59,190 nucleotides of DNA from Trinickia symbiotica (GTDB taxonomy: Bacteria > Pseudomonadota > Gammaproteobacteria > Burkholderiales > Burkholderiaceae). Positions 46,315 to 55,401 of this stretch are shown here, piece after piece. A model generated the notes under the pieces. The model saw only the letters and a program-made list of their open reading frames with translations. It was not told where the DNA came from and made no database searches. Every line of letters starts with the position of its first letter. The first letter of the stretch is position 1. The stretch is from assembly GCF_002934455.1 (NCBI RefSeq), contig NZ_PTIR01000029.1, positions 1 through 59,190 of the forward strand. The letters are read 5' to 3'. The position numbers were made by a program, and so were the translations under genes.

Positions 46315-47082
46315 CTACGCCCTGACGAGCGAGCGCCGCTTCATTTCGAGTTGCGTGATGATCCGCTGCAGCGTGTTCTCGGCGCTGCCCGGCAGCGAAA
46401 CGAAGCGCATGCCGAGCTGGAAGCGCTTGAGGCCATTTGGCAGCTCTGTCGAGCGCATCGAGACGAGTTCGAGGTCGACGGAAAGCGTGCCGTGCCCGGA
46501 AAGATTGACCTCGACCTCGGGCAGCGTGACGCCCATCGGCAGTTCCCTGACCCGCTCGTCCGTCGTGCGCAGGCCGATGCCGCCGAGCGAGAGATCGTGA
46601 ATCTCGAAGCGAAACGTGTCGCCCTCGGGCAGCGTGCCGCGGCAAAAGTAAGGATCGAGCACGGGCGCGTCGACGCGGAAGTACTCGCGCCGCTGCACGT
46701 AGAAGAGCACCTCGGGGAACGCCGCCTCGAATGCGGGAAGCCCCTCGAAGCGCATTTCCGTCGGCGTGGCCGTCGAAAATTCGACGCGCACGCCTTCGGG
46801 CGAGGCACGGAACGTGAGCGCCGGCGAGGCGAGCGCGCCGCGATTCTGCTCGGGCAGCGCACCCCAATCGAACAGGAACGTGCGGGCGCGCACGTCGACT
46901 TCGAGAATGCGCGTCACGAATTGGCCGCCCTTGTATTGGACGGTCAGGAAGTCTCCCCGATTGGCGAGGTTGCGCAACTGCACGCCGATCTCGAGCGGGT
47001 TGCGCCGGCCGAAATCGAACTCGGGCTCAGCGGCGTGCGGAGCGGCATCCGAAGTCGAGTCGTTCGCCTGATTGGTATCCAT
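46315..47082 (-). CDS. ycgR: YcgR-like PilZ-domain flagellar brake protein
   Basis: The 255-aa protein has an N-terminal YcgR domain (about 25-125; NPLEIGVQLRNLANRGDFLTVQY) and a C-terminal PilZ domain. Both c-di-GMP contacts are present: RxxxR (Arg132-Glu-Tyr-Phe-Arg136) and DxSxxG (Asp163, Ser165, Gly168 in DLSLGGIG). YcgR bound to c-di-GMP acts on the rotor/stator and slows or biases swimming. The start at 47082 is chosen over 47133. It sits between flgJ and flgK with its own sigma-28-like promoter. Confidence 0.93.
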   Translation of the reverse strand: MDTNQANDSTSDAAPHAAEPEFDFGRRNPLEIGVQLRNLANRGDFLTVQYKGGQFVTRILEVDVRARTFLFDWGALPEQNRGALASPALTFRASPEGVRVEFSTATPTEMRFEGLPAFEAAFPEVLFYVQRREYFRVDAPVLDPYFCRGTLPEGDTFRFEIHDLSLGGIGLRTTDERVRELPMGVTLPEVEVNLSGHGTLSVDLELVSMRSTELPNGLKRFQLGMRFVSLPGSAENTLQRIITQLEMKRRSLVRA

Positions 47083-47175
47083 GGTCTTGCCGTATGCGTA
47101 GTAACGCGCTGCCCCGAAGGCGCCTGCGCGCATGCTTTCGAATGCTTTACAGCGATCCGAACAGGGACTATCTGA

Positions 47176-47202
47176 TTAGCGGCATCAAACGTGCAAAGTT
47201 TA
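47176..47202 (-). promoter_or_regulatory. Sigma-28 (FliA) promoter of ycgR
   Basis: The minus strand reads TAAACTTT-N11-GCCGCTAA, one mismatch from the -10 consensus with exact spacing. It lies about 95 bases before the ycgR start, in the 340-bp gap after flgJ. Confidence 0.85.
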
Positions 47203-47308
47203 GTAGCCCTTCAGAAAATTTTTTATAGTTTGACTGATTTTTCTGTTTTTTGGGTGCAATCGTGACGACGAGCGCACCCCGCCCAGGTTGGGCATCGACT
47301 GCGGTTTC

Positions 47309-47335
47309 GACCGGCCGCCTTTCGTACGGCCGGTC
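47309..47335. other. Perfect 9-bp hairpin downstream of flgJ
   Basis: GACCGGCCG and CGGCCGGTC form a perfect stem with a 9-base loop, about 90 bases past the stop of leftward flgJ. No T tract follows in either direction, so it may be a weak or factor-assisted terminator or an mRNA 3'-end stabiliser for the flg operon. Confidence 0.5.
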
Positions 47336-47422
47336 TTCACCGTCTTTTCTCCCGCTTGGCCCCGTCGCACTCGATATAGCCGCAGCGCGTTGCGTGAGTT
47401 TTTCCCGTTTTTTGCCGCTCGA

Positions 47423-48418
47423 TCAAACCATCTGCTGCATGATCGAAATCAGCTTTCGCGCATAGTGCGGATCCGTTGCATAGCCGGCCCGCTGCATCCC
47501 GCGCGCGAAGCTCGCCGCGTCATGCGAATTGTTGACGACGGAAGCGTAGCGCGGATTGTTGCGCAGCATCTTCGCGTAGTCGGTCATCGCATCGGCATAG
47601 GAATCGTAGGCGCGGAATTTCTCGACGACCTTTTGCGGCTTGCCGTTCACATACTCGGTCGTAACGGCCGTGACCGTCTTGCCGGTCCAGTCCTTCGTCG
47701 CCTTGATGCCGAAGACGTTGTGGCTCGGCGTGCCGTTCGCATTCTTGATCTCGCCCTTGCCCCAGCCCGATTCGAGCGCGGCCTGGCCAATGATGAAGCG
47801 CGCCGGAATGCCCGTCGCCGCGCTCGCCGCCTGGGCCGGCGCGGCCATTTTCTCGACGAACGCATCGACTTTCGGCGACTCGCCGTTGCCGCGCAACGGG
47901 GGCGTCAGCGCACTCGCCGCCGAGTAGCCCGAGCCGCCAGCCAGCGCCCCGTTCGCCGCCGAGTTCGAGTAGGCGCGCGCAAGCGCATTGAGCATGGCCG
48001 TGTTGCCCGCGTCCGCGCCGCCGGCGTTGCCGCCGCCCGTCATCGCGCCGAGCATGCCGGCCGCGCCGCCGCCCGCGCTCGCATTGCTGCCGGCAAGCCC
48101 GGCGTTGCGCGACAGTTGCGAAATCAGCGCATTGGCCACGCCGACGCCTTTGGACGACATCGACTGCGCAAGCTGCTCGTCGAGCATCGAGGTCAATTGC
48201 TTGCCGTCTTGCGAATCGAGCGGTCCGTCGCTCGGCGTCGCCTCGCGCATGCTCTTGAGCATCATCTGCAGGAACACGGCGTCGAACTGCTTGGCGACCG
48301 TCTTCAGGCTTTGCTGCGGCGAGGCGCCTGCCTGCGCGCGCAGGCTGTCGAAGCCCTGCAAATCGAGCGCGAAGCGCTGCGTCAAGTCGACGTTGGCATT
48401 CGGTAGATTGGAGTCCAT
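47423..48418 (-). CDS. flgJ: FlgJ, rod cap and peptidoglycan hydrolase
   Basis: The 331-aa protein has an N-terminal rod-capping domain (about 25-105; VAKQFDAVFLQMMLKSMREA) and a C-terminal glucosaminidase domain (about 180-331). That domain carries the catalytic Glu216 in AALESGWGK and NVFGIKA. The two are joined by a Gly/Ala-rich linker (105-170). It caps the growing rod and opens the cell wall. Both activities appear intact, as in gamma- and betaproteobacterial dual-domain FlgJ. Confidence 0.96.
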   Translation of the reverse strand: MDSNLPNANVDLTQRFALDLQGFDSLRAQAGASPQQSLKTVAKQFDAVFLQMMLKSMREATPSDGPLDSQDGKQLTSMLDEQLAQSMSSKGVGVANALISQLSRNAGLAGSNASAGGGAAGMLGAMTGGGNAGGADAGNTAMLNALARAYSNSAANGALAGGSGYSAASALTPPLRGNGESPKVDAFVEKMAAPAQAASAATGIPARFIIGQAALESGWGKGEIKNANGTPSHNVFGIKATKDWTGKTVTAVTTEYVNGKPQKVVEKFRAYDSYADAMTDYAKMLRNNPRYASVVNNSHDAASFARGMQRAGYATDPHYARKLISIMQQMV

Positions 48419-48440
48419 CTGCGTCTCCGTAAGCCGCGCA

Positions 48441-49637
48441 TCAAATGATTTCAAGGTCCGCGCGCAGCGCGCCGGCGGCCTTCATTGCCTGCAGGATCGA
48501 CATGAGGTCGGCCGGCGTGGCGCCGAGCGCGTTCAGCGCCTTCACGACGTCGGCGAGATTCGCGCCGGCGGTGACGTACTTGAGCGCCCCGTTGTCCTGC
48601 TTCAACTGGATCTGCGATTGCGGCGTCGCCACGGTCGTTCCGTTCGAGAACGCGCCGGGCTGGCTGACGGCCGTCGTCGTGTTCACGACGACCGACAGAT
48701 TGCCGTGCGCGACGGCGCAGTTTTGCAGCGTCACCATCTGGTTCATGACGATCGAGCCGGTGCGCGAGTTCAGGATCACCTTGGCCGCGGCTTGGGCCGG
48801 CTTGACGTCGATGTTCTCGAGCTCGGCCACGAACGCCACCTGCTGCGTCGGGTCGACCGGCGCGCGCAACTGGATCGTGCGGCCGTCGAGCGCCGTGGCC
48901 GTGTCGCCGCCGAACCGGCTGTTGACCGCCGACACGATGCGCTGTGCCGTGTCGTAGTCCATGTCGTTCAGCTCCATCTGCATCGTGCCGCCTGCCTGCG
49001 CGACTTGCGTCGGCACCGCGCGCTCGACGATGGCGCCCGCCGGAATCCGGCCCGACGCGAGCTGATTGACCTGCACGCGGCTGCCGTTGGCCCGCGCGCC
49101 TGCGCCGCCCACGGCCACGTTGCCCTGCGAGAGCGCGTACACCTGACCGTCGGCACCCTTCAACGGCGTGAGCAGCAGCGTGCCGCCGCGCAGACTGCTC
49201 GCGTTGCCGAGCGAGGAGACCGTCACGTCGATCGCTTCGCCCGGGCGCGCAAAAGGCGGCAGCGTCGCCGTCACCATCACCGCGGCGACGTTCTTGAGCT
49301 GCATGTTCGAGATACTGCTCGGCGCGGTATTGTTGCCTCCGTTCACGCTGCCGCTTTGCAGCGAAATGCCGAGGTTCGCGAGCATGTTCGCGAGCGTTTG
49401 CGTCGTGAACGGCGTTTGCGAGGTCTGGTCACCCGTGCCGTCGAGTCCGACGACGAGACCGTAGCCGATGAGCGGGTTGTCGCGCACGCCCTGGATCGAG
49501 ACGAGGTCCTTCAGGCGCTCGGCGTGCGCGGCGTCCACACCGGCAAAAACGCCGCAAGTGATCGTGGCGGCGGCAAGCGTCAGTACGGCGATTCGGTGCA
49601 ACACTGCATGTACGCGTCGGGCGAAGTCCGTCTTCAT
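48441..49637 (-). CDS. flgI: Flagellar P-ring protein FlgI
   Basis: The 398-aa precursor has a signal peptide (ending about residue 40, AHAERLKDL). FlgI signatures follow: [24 protein letters not shown], then [19 protein letters not shown], and the end [19 protein letters not shown]. It forms the P ring in the peptidoglycan. The start at 49637 lies 2 bases after the flgH stop; longer readings run into flgH. Confidence 0.96.
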   Translation of the reverse strand: MKTDFARRVHAVLHRIAVLTLAAATITCGVFAGVDAAHAERLKDLVSIQGVRDNPLIGYGLVVGLDGTGDQTSQTPFTTQTLANMLANLGISLQSGSVNGGNNTAPSSISNMQLKNVAAVMVTATLPPFARPGEAIDVTVSSLGNASSLRGGTLLLTPLKGADGQVYALSQGNVAVGGAGARANGSRVQVNQLASGRIPAGAIVERAVPTQVAQAGGTMQMELNDMDYDTAQRIVSAVNSRFGGDTATALDGRTIQLRAPVDPTQQVAFVAELENIDVKPAQAAAKVILNSRTGSIVMNQMVTLQNCAVAHGNLSVVVNTTTAVSQPGAFSNGTTVATPQSQIQLKQDNGALKYVTAGANLADVVKALNALGATPADLMSILQAMKAAGALRADLEII

Positions 49638-49639
49638 GA

Positions 49640-50368
49640 TCACCACGGCGCTATGTTGAGGAAGAAACGCTGGAGCCAGCCCATCGTCTCGGCTTCGTTG
49701 ATGTAGCCCTTCGCCGAATATTCGATCTTGGCGTCGGCCACCTGCGTCGAATAGACGGTGTTCTCGCCGGTGACCGTATTGGGATTCACCACGCCCGAGA
49801 ACCGGACGAACTCGTTGCCTTGATTGATGAGCATCTGCTTCTCGCCGCTCACGACGAGATTGCCGTTCGGCAGCACGTTCGTGACGGTCACGGTGATCGT
49901 GCCGCTGAACGTATTCGACGCGTTCGCGCCGCCCGTGCCAGAGAACGTGTTGGTCCCGGTGCCCGAGCCGTTCAAGTGGCTGAAGAGACCGGGCAGCACG
50001 CCGGTGGGCCCGGTTGCCGAGAAGCCCGTCGAGCCGTTCCGATTCGCGGACGCGCCCGACGTCTTCGTCGCGTTGATGTTTTCCTGGATAACGATCGTCA
50101 GGATGTCGCCGACGTTGCGCGGCCGCTGATCTTCGAAGAGCGGATGGCCGGCGAAGCCGGGGTTGTAAATCGAGCCCGGCGGCTGAAGCTGCGGCGGCAC
50201 GGGCGGCGTGGCCGTCATCGGCTGCTGCGTGATCGGCTGCCGGTGCTCGATCTGGGCGCAACCGGCCAGCGTGCCCGCGAGCATGCCGGCCAACGCGCCC
50301 GCATGAACCAGCGAGAGCGCCGCGCGCAGGGTGCGCATGCGAAACGGAATGGGGCTCGTTTGCGACAT
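49640..50368 (-). CDS. flgH: Flagellar L-ring lipoprotein FlgH
   Basis: The 242-aa precursor has a lipobox LAGC (Cys37; Cys27 if the start is the in-frame ATG at 50338). The FlgH domain follows: [25 protein letters not shown], then [16 protein letters not shown], then [14 protein letters not shown]. It forms the outer-membrane L ring around the rod. Confidence 0.96.
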   Translation of the reverse strand: MSQTSPIPFRMRTLRAALSLVHAGALAGMLAGTLAGCAQIEHRQPITQQPMTATPPVPPQLQPPGSIYNPGFAGHPLFEDQRPRNVGDILTIVIQENINATKTSGASANRNGSTGFSATGPTGVLPGLFSHLNGSGTGTNTFSGTGGANASNTFSGTITVTVTNVLPNGNLVVSGEKQMLINQGNEFVRFSGVVNPNTVTGENTVYSTQVADAKIEYSAKGYINEAETMGWLQRFFLNIAPW

Positions 50369-50410
50369 CTTTTTCTACCGCCTGATCTTCGACGACGACA
50401 CGGCCGACCC

Positions 50411-51199
50411 TTACACCGACATCTGACTGAGGGTCTGCAGCATCTGGTCCGAAGTCTGAACGGCCTTGCTGTTGATTTCGTACGCGCGCTGCGTCTCGAT
50501 CATGTTGACGAGCTCCTGCACGACGTTCACGTTCGACGCCTCCAGGTAGCCTTGCTGGACCATGCCCGCGCCGTTCAGGCCCGGCGTTGTCACGTTCGGC
50601 GTGCCCGACGAGGCTGTCTCGGAGAAGAGGTTCTGGCCTTTCGACTCGAGGCCGGCCGGGTTGATGAACGTAGCGAGCTGCAGCGTGCCGATGTTCTGCG
50701 TGTTCGTGGAGCCGGCCACCGTGATGCTGACGACGCCGTCAGTGCCGATCGTGAGGGACGTGGCGTTGTTCGGGATCGTGATCGCCGGAATGAGCTGATA
50801 GCCGCTCGCCGTGACGAGCTGTCCCTGCGCGTTCTTCTGGAACCCGCCGTCGCGCGTATAGGCCGTGGTGCCGTCAGGCATCTGCACCTGGAAGAAGCCG
50901 TTACCGTTGATGGCGACGTCGGTCGAGTTGCCGGTCTGCTGCAGGTTGCCCTGCGTGTAAAGACGCTCGGTCGCCACTTGCTCGACGCCGGTGCCGACCT
51001 GGCTGCCCGACGGCAGCTCGGTTTGCTGCGTCGAGTTCGCACCGGGCTGGCGCAGCGTCTGATAGATCAGATCCTGAAACACGGCGCGCGAGCCCTTGAA
51101 CCCGTTCGTGCTGACGTTCGACAGGTTGTTCGAAATCACGTCCATCTGGGCCTGCTGGGCGTTCATGCCCGTGGCGGCGATATAGAGCGAGCGGTTCAC
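50411..51199 (-). CDS. flgG: Distal rod protein FlgG
   Basis: The 262-aa protein has the rod N-terminal motif ([20 protein letters not shown], then [12 protein letters not shown]) and C-terminal [21 protein letters not shown]. Its length and the GxTQ-type N region ([19 protein letters not shown]) match FlgG, the distal rod just beneath the hook. Confidence 0.97.
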   Translation of the reverse strand: MNRSLYIAATGMNAQQAQMDVISNNLSNVSTNGFKGSRAVFQDLIYQTLRQPGANSTQQTELPSGSQVGTGVEQVATERLYTQGNLQQTGNSTDVAINGNGFFQVQMPDGTTAYTRDGGFQKNAQGQLVTASGYQLIPAITIPNNATSLTIGTDGVVSITVAGSTNTQNIGTLQLATFINPAGLESKGQNLFSETASSGTPNVTTPGLNGAGMVQQGYLEASNVNVVQELVNMIETQRAYEINSKAVQTSDQMLQTLSQMSV

Positions 51200-51247
51200 G
51201 GTTAAACTTCTCCTGGTAGATCGATCGGCTCACACGAGGTGCGCGGA

Positions 51248-52006
51248 TCAGCTGAACTGCAGCAGTTGGTTGGCCGACTGGTCGTTCTGGTCGGCGGTCT
51301 GAAGCAGCTTCGTCTGCATCTGGAACTGCCGCGCGTTCGTGATCATCGCGACCATCGCCGCAACCGAGTTCACGTTGCTGCCTTCGAGCGCGCCCGAGGC
51401 CACCTGCACCGTCGGGTCTGCGTCCGCGGGCTGGCCGTCGGCCGTGCGGAAGAGCCCGTCGTTGCCGCGCTGGAGCGTGGCGGGATCGGGATTCACGAGC
51501 TTCAACTGATCGATGGTGGCGATCGCCGTGGGCGGATTGCCCGGGATCAGCGCCGAGACGGTGCCGTCCTTGCCGATCGTCACATCGGCGCCCGGCGGGA
51601 CCGAAATCGGGCCGCCGGTGCCGATCACCTGCAGGTTGTTCGGCGTGACGAGCTGACCGTTCTGATCGACATGCAGATTGCCCGCGCGCGTGTACGCTTC
51701 ATTGCCGTCGGGCGTCTGCACCGAGAGCCAGCCCGGGCCCTCGATGGCGACGTCGAGCGGGTTGCCCGTCTGCGAGATCGGACCCGGCGAGAAGTCGGCA
51801 CCGGGCGTCGACGAGAGCACGAACGTGCGCGTCGTGTCGGTGTTGATCGTCGTGCCGTCGCCGAACGCGAGCGGCGCGTCGCGAAACGCCGCGAGCTGTG
51901 CCCGGAAACCCGTCGTCGACGCGTTCGCCAGATTGTTGGCGACGACGTCCTGCTGCTCGAGCGCCTGGCTCGCGCCCGTCATCGCCGTGTAGATCAATCG
52001 GTCCAT
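51248..52006 (-). CDS. flgF: Proximal rod protein FlgF
   Basis: The 252-aa protein begins MDRLIYTAMTGASQALEQQD and contains NNLANASTTGFRAQLAAFRD, ending AAMVAMITNARQFQMQTKLL. This is a rod-family layout distinct from FlgG. It lies 48 bases before flgG. Confidence 0.96.
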   Translation of the reverse strand: MDRLIYTAMTGASQALEQQDVVANNLANASTTGFRAQLAAFRDAPLAFGDGTTINTDTTRTFVLSSTPGADFSPGPISQTGNPLDVAIEGPGWLSVQTPDGNEAYTRAGNLHVDQNGQLVTPNNLQVIGTGGPISVPPGADVTIGKDGTVSALIPGNPPTAIATIDQLKLVNPDPATLQRGNDGLFRTADGQPADADPTVQVASGALEGSNVNSVAAMVAMITNARQFQMQTKLLQTADQNDQSANQLLQFS

Positions 52007-52045
52007 TCGCTCAACTCCCCGCGATATCGATCGAAACGTCAGCCG

Positions 52046-53281
52046 TTACAGGTTGATGAGCGTCTGATCGACGGTCTGCTGCGTCTTGATCGTCTGCGCG
52101 TTCGCCTGATAGTTGCGTTGCGCCGTGATCAGGTCGACGAGCTGCGTCGTCAGATCGACGTTCGATTGCTCGACCGCGCCGCCCGTCAGCGTGCCGTGGT
52201 TCGTGCTGCCCGGGGCCGAGATCTGCGCCACGCCCGAATCCGACGTCTGCTGGAACTCGTTGCCGCCCAGGTTCAGCAGGCCGTTCGGGTTCGAGAAGTT
52301 GGCGAGCACGATCTGGCCGAGCGTCTGCGTCTTGCCGTTCGAGTAGTTGCCCGTGACCGTGCCGTCCGCGCCGATCGTGAAGTTCGACAACTGGCCGCTT
52401 GCATAACCGTCTTGAGCGAGATTGTTGACGCCGTCCGTGCTGCCGTATTGCGTCGTGCCCGTCAGGTTCAGCGTGACCGATTGTGGCGACGTGCTGCCGT
52501 CGCTGGTCGTAATCGGGAACGTCAGAAGGCCGGTGCCCGACGTCGAGGCGGTCCCGGTCGCGGTGGTAGACGTCAATCCGCCCGACGAGTTGAATCCGAC
52601 CGTCCCGATCTGGGTCACCGCTCCGCTCGTGCCGGCGTAGACATCCCAAGTACCCGAGCCCGTCTTTGCGAAGTACATGTTGACTTGCTGTGAGCCGCCC
52701 AGCGAATCGTAGACTTGTATGGAGGTCGAGTAGTTGTAGGTCTGCGCGTTCGTGGCCGAGAACGGCGTGACGGTCGGCACCGTGTCCTGCGAGTTGAGGT
52801 TCAGCTGCGCCGTGATGTTTTGCGTCGCCACGGGAGCGATGTTCGCCGTCTGAATCTGGATCGGCACCGTTTGCGCCGTGTTGACGACGCCGCCCGCGCT
52901 GGCCGCGTAGCCCATGAGCTTCAGGCCCTGAGCGTTCGTGATGAAGCCGTTCTTGTCGAGCTGGAAGACGCCATTGCGCGAGTACTCGAGCGCGCCGTTG
53001 TTCGACATCTGAAAGAAGCCCTGGCCGTTGATCGCGACGTTGAGCGCCGTGCCCGTCGTGTTGATCGTGCCCTGCGCGAAGTCCTGCTGAACGTTGGCGA
53101 GCTGTGTGCCGATGCCGATCTGGTTATTGACCGACGTGGCGATCGTGTTCGCGTAGACGTCGGCGAACTCGGCCGTGCTCTGCTTGAAGCCGACCGTGTT
53201 CGCATTGGCGATGTTGTTGCCGATCACGTCGAGGTCGCTCGACGACGCGGCCAGGCCGCTCAAACCTTGCTGGTAGCCCAT
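52046..53281 (-). CDS. flgE: Flagellar hook protein FlgE
   Basis: The 411-aa protein has the hook N terminus (MGYQQGLSGLAASSSDLDVI, then NNIANANTVGFK) and C-terminal LVDLITAQRNYQANAQTIKT. The surface domains between (about 150-360) are Thr/Ser/Gly-rich. It polymerises into the hook whose length FliK sets. Confidence 0.97.
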   Translation of the reverse strand: MGYQQGLSGLAASSSDLDVIGNNIANANTVGFKQSTAEFADVYANTIATSVNNQIGIGTQLANVQQDFAQGTINTTGTALNVAINGQGFFQMSNNGALEYSRNGVFQLDKNGFITNAQGLKLMGYAASAGGVVNTAQTVPIQIQTANIAPVATQNITAQLNLNSQDTVPTVTPFSATNAQTYNYSTSIQVYDSLGGSQQVNMYFAKTGSGTWDVYAGTSGAVTQIGTVGFNSSGGLTSTTATGTASTSGTGLLTFPITTSDGSTSPQSVTLNLTGTTQYGSTDGVNNLAQDGYASGQLSNFTIGADGTVTGNYSNGKTQTLGQIVLANFSNPNGLLNLGGNEFQQTSDSGVAQISAPGSTNHGTLTGGAVEQSNVDLTTQLVDLITAQRNYQANAQTIKTQQTVDQTLINL

Positions 53282-53314
53282 TGCTGGTCTCCGTTCGGAT
53301 AGTCCGGAATTCGA

Positions 53315-54034
53315 TTAGAGGATCGCGGCGACGCTCGTCGCGTCGACTGTCGAGCCGTCCGAGAGCCGCAGGCCCGTCGTGCCAGAGCTTTGCTGGATGA
53401 CGGAGAGCACCTGCTCGCCGGAAAGCGTAGTGACGCTGCTCGTCTTTCCGCCGACCGTCGCCGCGGCCGAAATCGTGTAGGTGCCGTCGCTGAGTGTCTT
53501 GCCCGACGAATCGGTCGGCGTCCACGAGACGGGAATCGTGCCTGCCGATTGCGCACCGAGGTCGATCGTGTTGACGAGGTTGCCCGAGGAGTCCTTGATC
53601 GTGACTTGCACGTCGGTTGCGGCTGAAGTGAGCTCGACGCCGAAGCCCGGCGACTTGCCGCTCGAGACGATCGCCGAAGTGCCCGGCACGAGCACGTTTT
53701 GGCCGATGAGCAGCGACGATTGCGCGTTCTGTCCTGCCTGCAGTTGCGAGGCGAGCGACGTGAGCGTCGTGTTCAACTGGCTGATGCCCGACACCGTGTT
53801 GATCTGGGCAAGCTGCGAAGTCATCTGCGAGCTGTCCATCGGGTTCGTCGGATCCTGGTTCTGCAGCTGCGTGACGAGCAGCTTCAGGAAAGTGGTCTGC
53901 AGATCGCTCGCGGACGACGAGCCCGTCGACGATGACGAGCTCGTCGTCGAAGACGACGACGACGTGCCGTTCATCGTATTGAGCAGCTGCTGCGAGACGC
54001 TGCTCGCGCTGGAAGTGCTGGAAGTGGAGCTCAA
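53315..54034 (-). CDS. flgD: Hook-cap (scaffold) protein FlgD
   Basis: The 239-aa protein begins with a Ser/Thr-rich stretch (4-45). The FlgD motif FLKLLVTQLQNQDPTNPMDS (about 49-68) follows, then a tudor/FnIII-like C part (VSWTPTDSSGKTLSDGTYTI). It caps the growing hook. It lies 33 bases upstream of flgE. Confidence 0.95.
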   Translation of the reverse strand: MSSTSSTSSASSVSQQLLNTMNGTSSSSSTTSSSSSTGSSSASDLQTTFLKLLVTQLQNQDPTNPMDSSQMTSQLAQINTVSGISQLNTTLTSLASQLQAGQNAQSSLLIGQNVLVPGTSAIVSSGKSPGFGVELTSAATDVQVTIKDSSGNLVNTIDLGAQSAGTIPVSWTPTDSSGKTLSDGTYTISAAATVGGKTSSVTTLSGEQVLSVIQQSSGTTGLRLSDGSTVDATSVAAIL

Positions 54035-54045
54035 CAGGTCTCTCC

Positions 54046-54468
54046 TTACGAGCCGATCGTCAGGGTTTTCAGCATCAGATTCTTGGCGGTGTTCAGCGTC
54101 TCGACGTTGGCCTGATACGAGCGCGAGGCCGAGATCATGTTCACCATTTCCTGCACCGGGTCGACGTTCGGCATCGTCACGTAGCCGTTGGCGTCGGCCG
54201 CCGGGTTGCTCGGGTCGTAAGTCGTCTTCATCGGCGTGGGATCGTCGATGACGTTCGTCACCTCGACGCCGCCCACCTGCTGGCCCGAGCTCGTGGCCGC
54301 GCCTCCGATCGGCTTCACCGCGAAGACGACCTGCTTCGCGCGGTAAGGCTGACCATCGGGGCCGGTCGCGCTGTCGGCGTTCGCCAGATTCGACGCGGTG
54401 ACGTTGAGCCGTTCGGATTGGGCCGAAAGCGCCGAACCCGCGACGGTGAAGATGTTCATCAATGACAT
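54046..54468 (-). CDS. flgC: Proximal rod protein FlgC
   Basis: The 140-aa protein has [40 protein letters not shown] and a C-terminal [20 protein letters not shown], diagnostic for FlgC. It follows flgB after about 98 bases. Confidence 0.97.
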   Translation of the reverse strand: MSLMNIFTVAGSALSAQSERLNVTASNLANADSATGPDGQPYRAKQVVFAVKPIGGAATSSGQQVGGVEVTNVIDDPTPMKTTYDPSNPAADANGYVTMPNVDPVQEMVNMISASRSYQANVETLNTAKNLMLKTLTIGS

Positions 54469-54566
54469 GGCGGCATAGCCTCCTTGCGGCCTTTGGTATT
54501 AACCCCGTAGCGTTTTATCGAATTCATCGGTCGCTTATCGTTCATCGTTTTAGGCGCGCGTCGGCG

Positions 54567-55079
54567 TCAGCCGCCCGACGTGATCGCCGCGAGCATTCCC
54601 TTGATCTGCTGCGAGACGACCGTGAGCCCCGCTTCGTAGTGCAGCGAGTTGTCGGCGAACTGCACGCGCTCGGCGTCGAGATCGACGGTGTTGCCGTCGA
54701 GCGCGGGCTGCCTCGGAACGCGGTACGCGAGTTGGCCATAGCTTCCGCTGTCGCCGCCGACCGGGATCAGCTTCGCGTTGCCCGACATGTGGCCGGCCTC
54801 GGTCGCCGCCATCGACATGCTCACCGTCACGCCGGCCGGCTGCGCCATCGGCAGCGGCGCCGCGTTCGAGGTGCCGGCCATCGTCGTCGCGCTCGAGCTG
54901 CCCGACGCACCCGCCTTCTTCAGGGCGCCGGCGAGGGACGACGAGAAATCGACGTCGCGCGCCTTGTAGCCCGGCGTGTCCGCGTTCGCGATGTTCGACG
55001 ACAGCAATTCCTGCCGATAGGCGCGCACATCGAGCGCCTCGCGGTTGAAAGCGAAATTGGCATCGAGTTGATCCAGCAT
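54567..55079 (-). CDS. flgB: Proximal rod protein FlgB
   Basis: The 170-aa protein begins MLDQLDANFAFNREALDVRA and has LSSNIANADTPGYKARDVDF, typical of FlgB. A central insertion (about 60-95) is Ala/Ser-rich. The start at 55079 is chosen over an upstream reading because it matches the family N terminus. It is the first gene of flgBCDEFGHIJ. Confidence 0.95.
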   Translation of the reverse strand: MLDQLDANFAFNREALDVRAYRQELLSSNIANADTPGYKARDVDFSSSLAGALKKAGASGSSSATTMAGTSNAAPLPMAQPAGVTVSMSMAATEAGHMSGNAKLIPVGGDSGSYGQLAYRVPRQPALDGNTVDLDAERVQFADNSLHYEAGLTVVSQQIKGMLAAITSGG

Positions 55080-55401
55080 CGAGCGTTCTCCGTTGCCAGC
55101 CAAGCTTGGCTTCGACTCGCGGCGCGAGACGAGTGACGGTTGACGGCTCCCGGGCGACGACAAGCGTACGGCATGCGCGCGCCGGGAAGGCTTTTTCACA
55201 TGGGATGGATATTAGGGGCGAGGCGCAACCCGCAATCGGACGAATAACCGGGGAAGCAGCCCTCTATTCAACGTTTGCGCCAATCGACTGACTCCTAGAA
55301 TGCCGTAGCAGTCATGGGGTCCGTGCGCTCAGGCAATGCGATGCAGCGTGCAGTGCGAGCTGCAATGAGCGCGGGGCCCGTCCGATGGAGAAACTGAACT
55401 G
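55080..55401. other. Divergent flgB/flgA promoter region
   Basis: This 322-bp gap separates the leftward hook-basal-body operon from rightward flgA. It should carry the class II flagellar promoters, but I see no sigma-28 or sigma-54 consensus. This is consistent with, though not proof of, FlhDC-dependent sigma-70 promoters. No gene is supported here. Confidence 0.5.

Noticed and set aside
47988-49706. 572-codon rightward frame opposite flgJ, flgI and flgH
   Set aside because: Low-complexity antisense shadow; three well-conserved flagellar genes fill the other strand.
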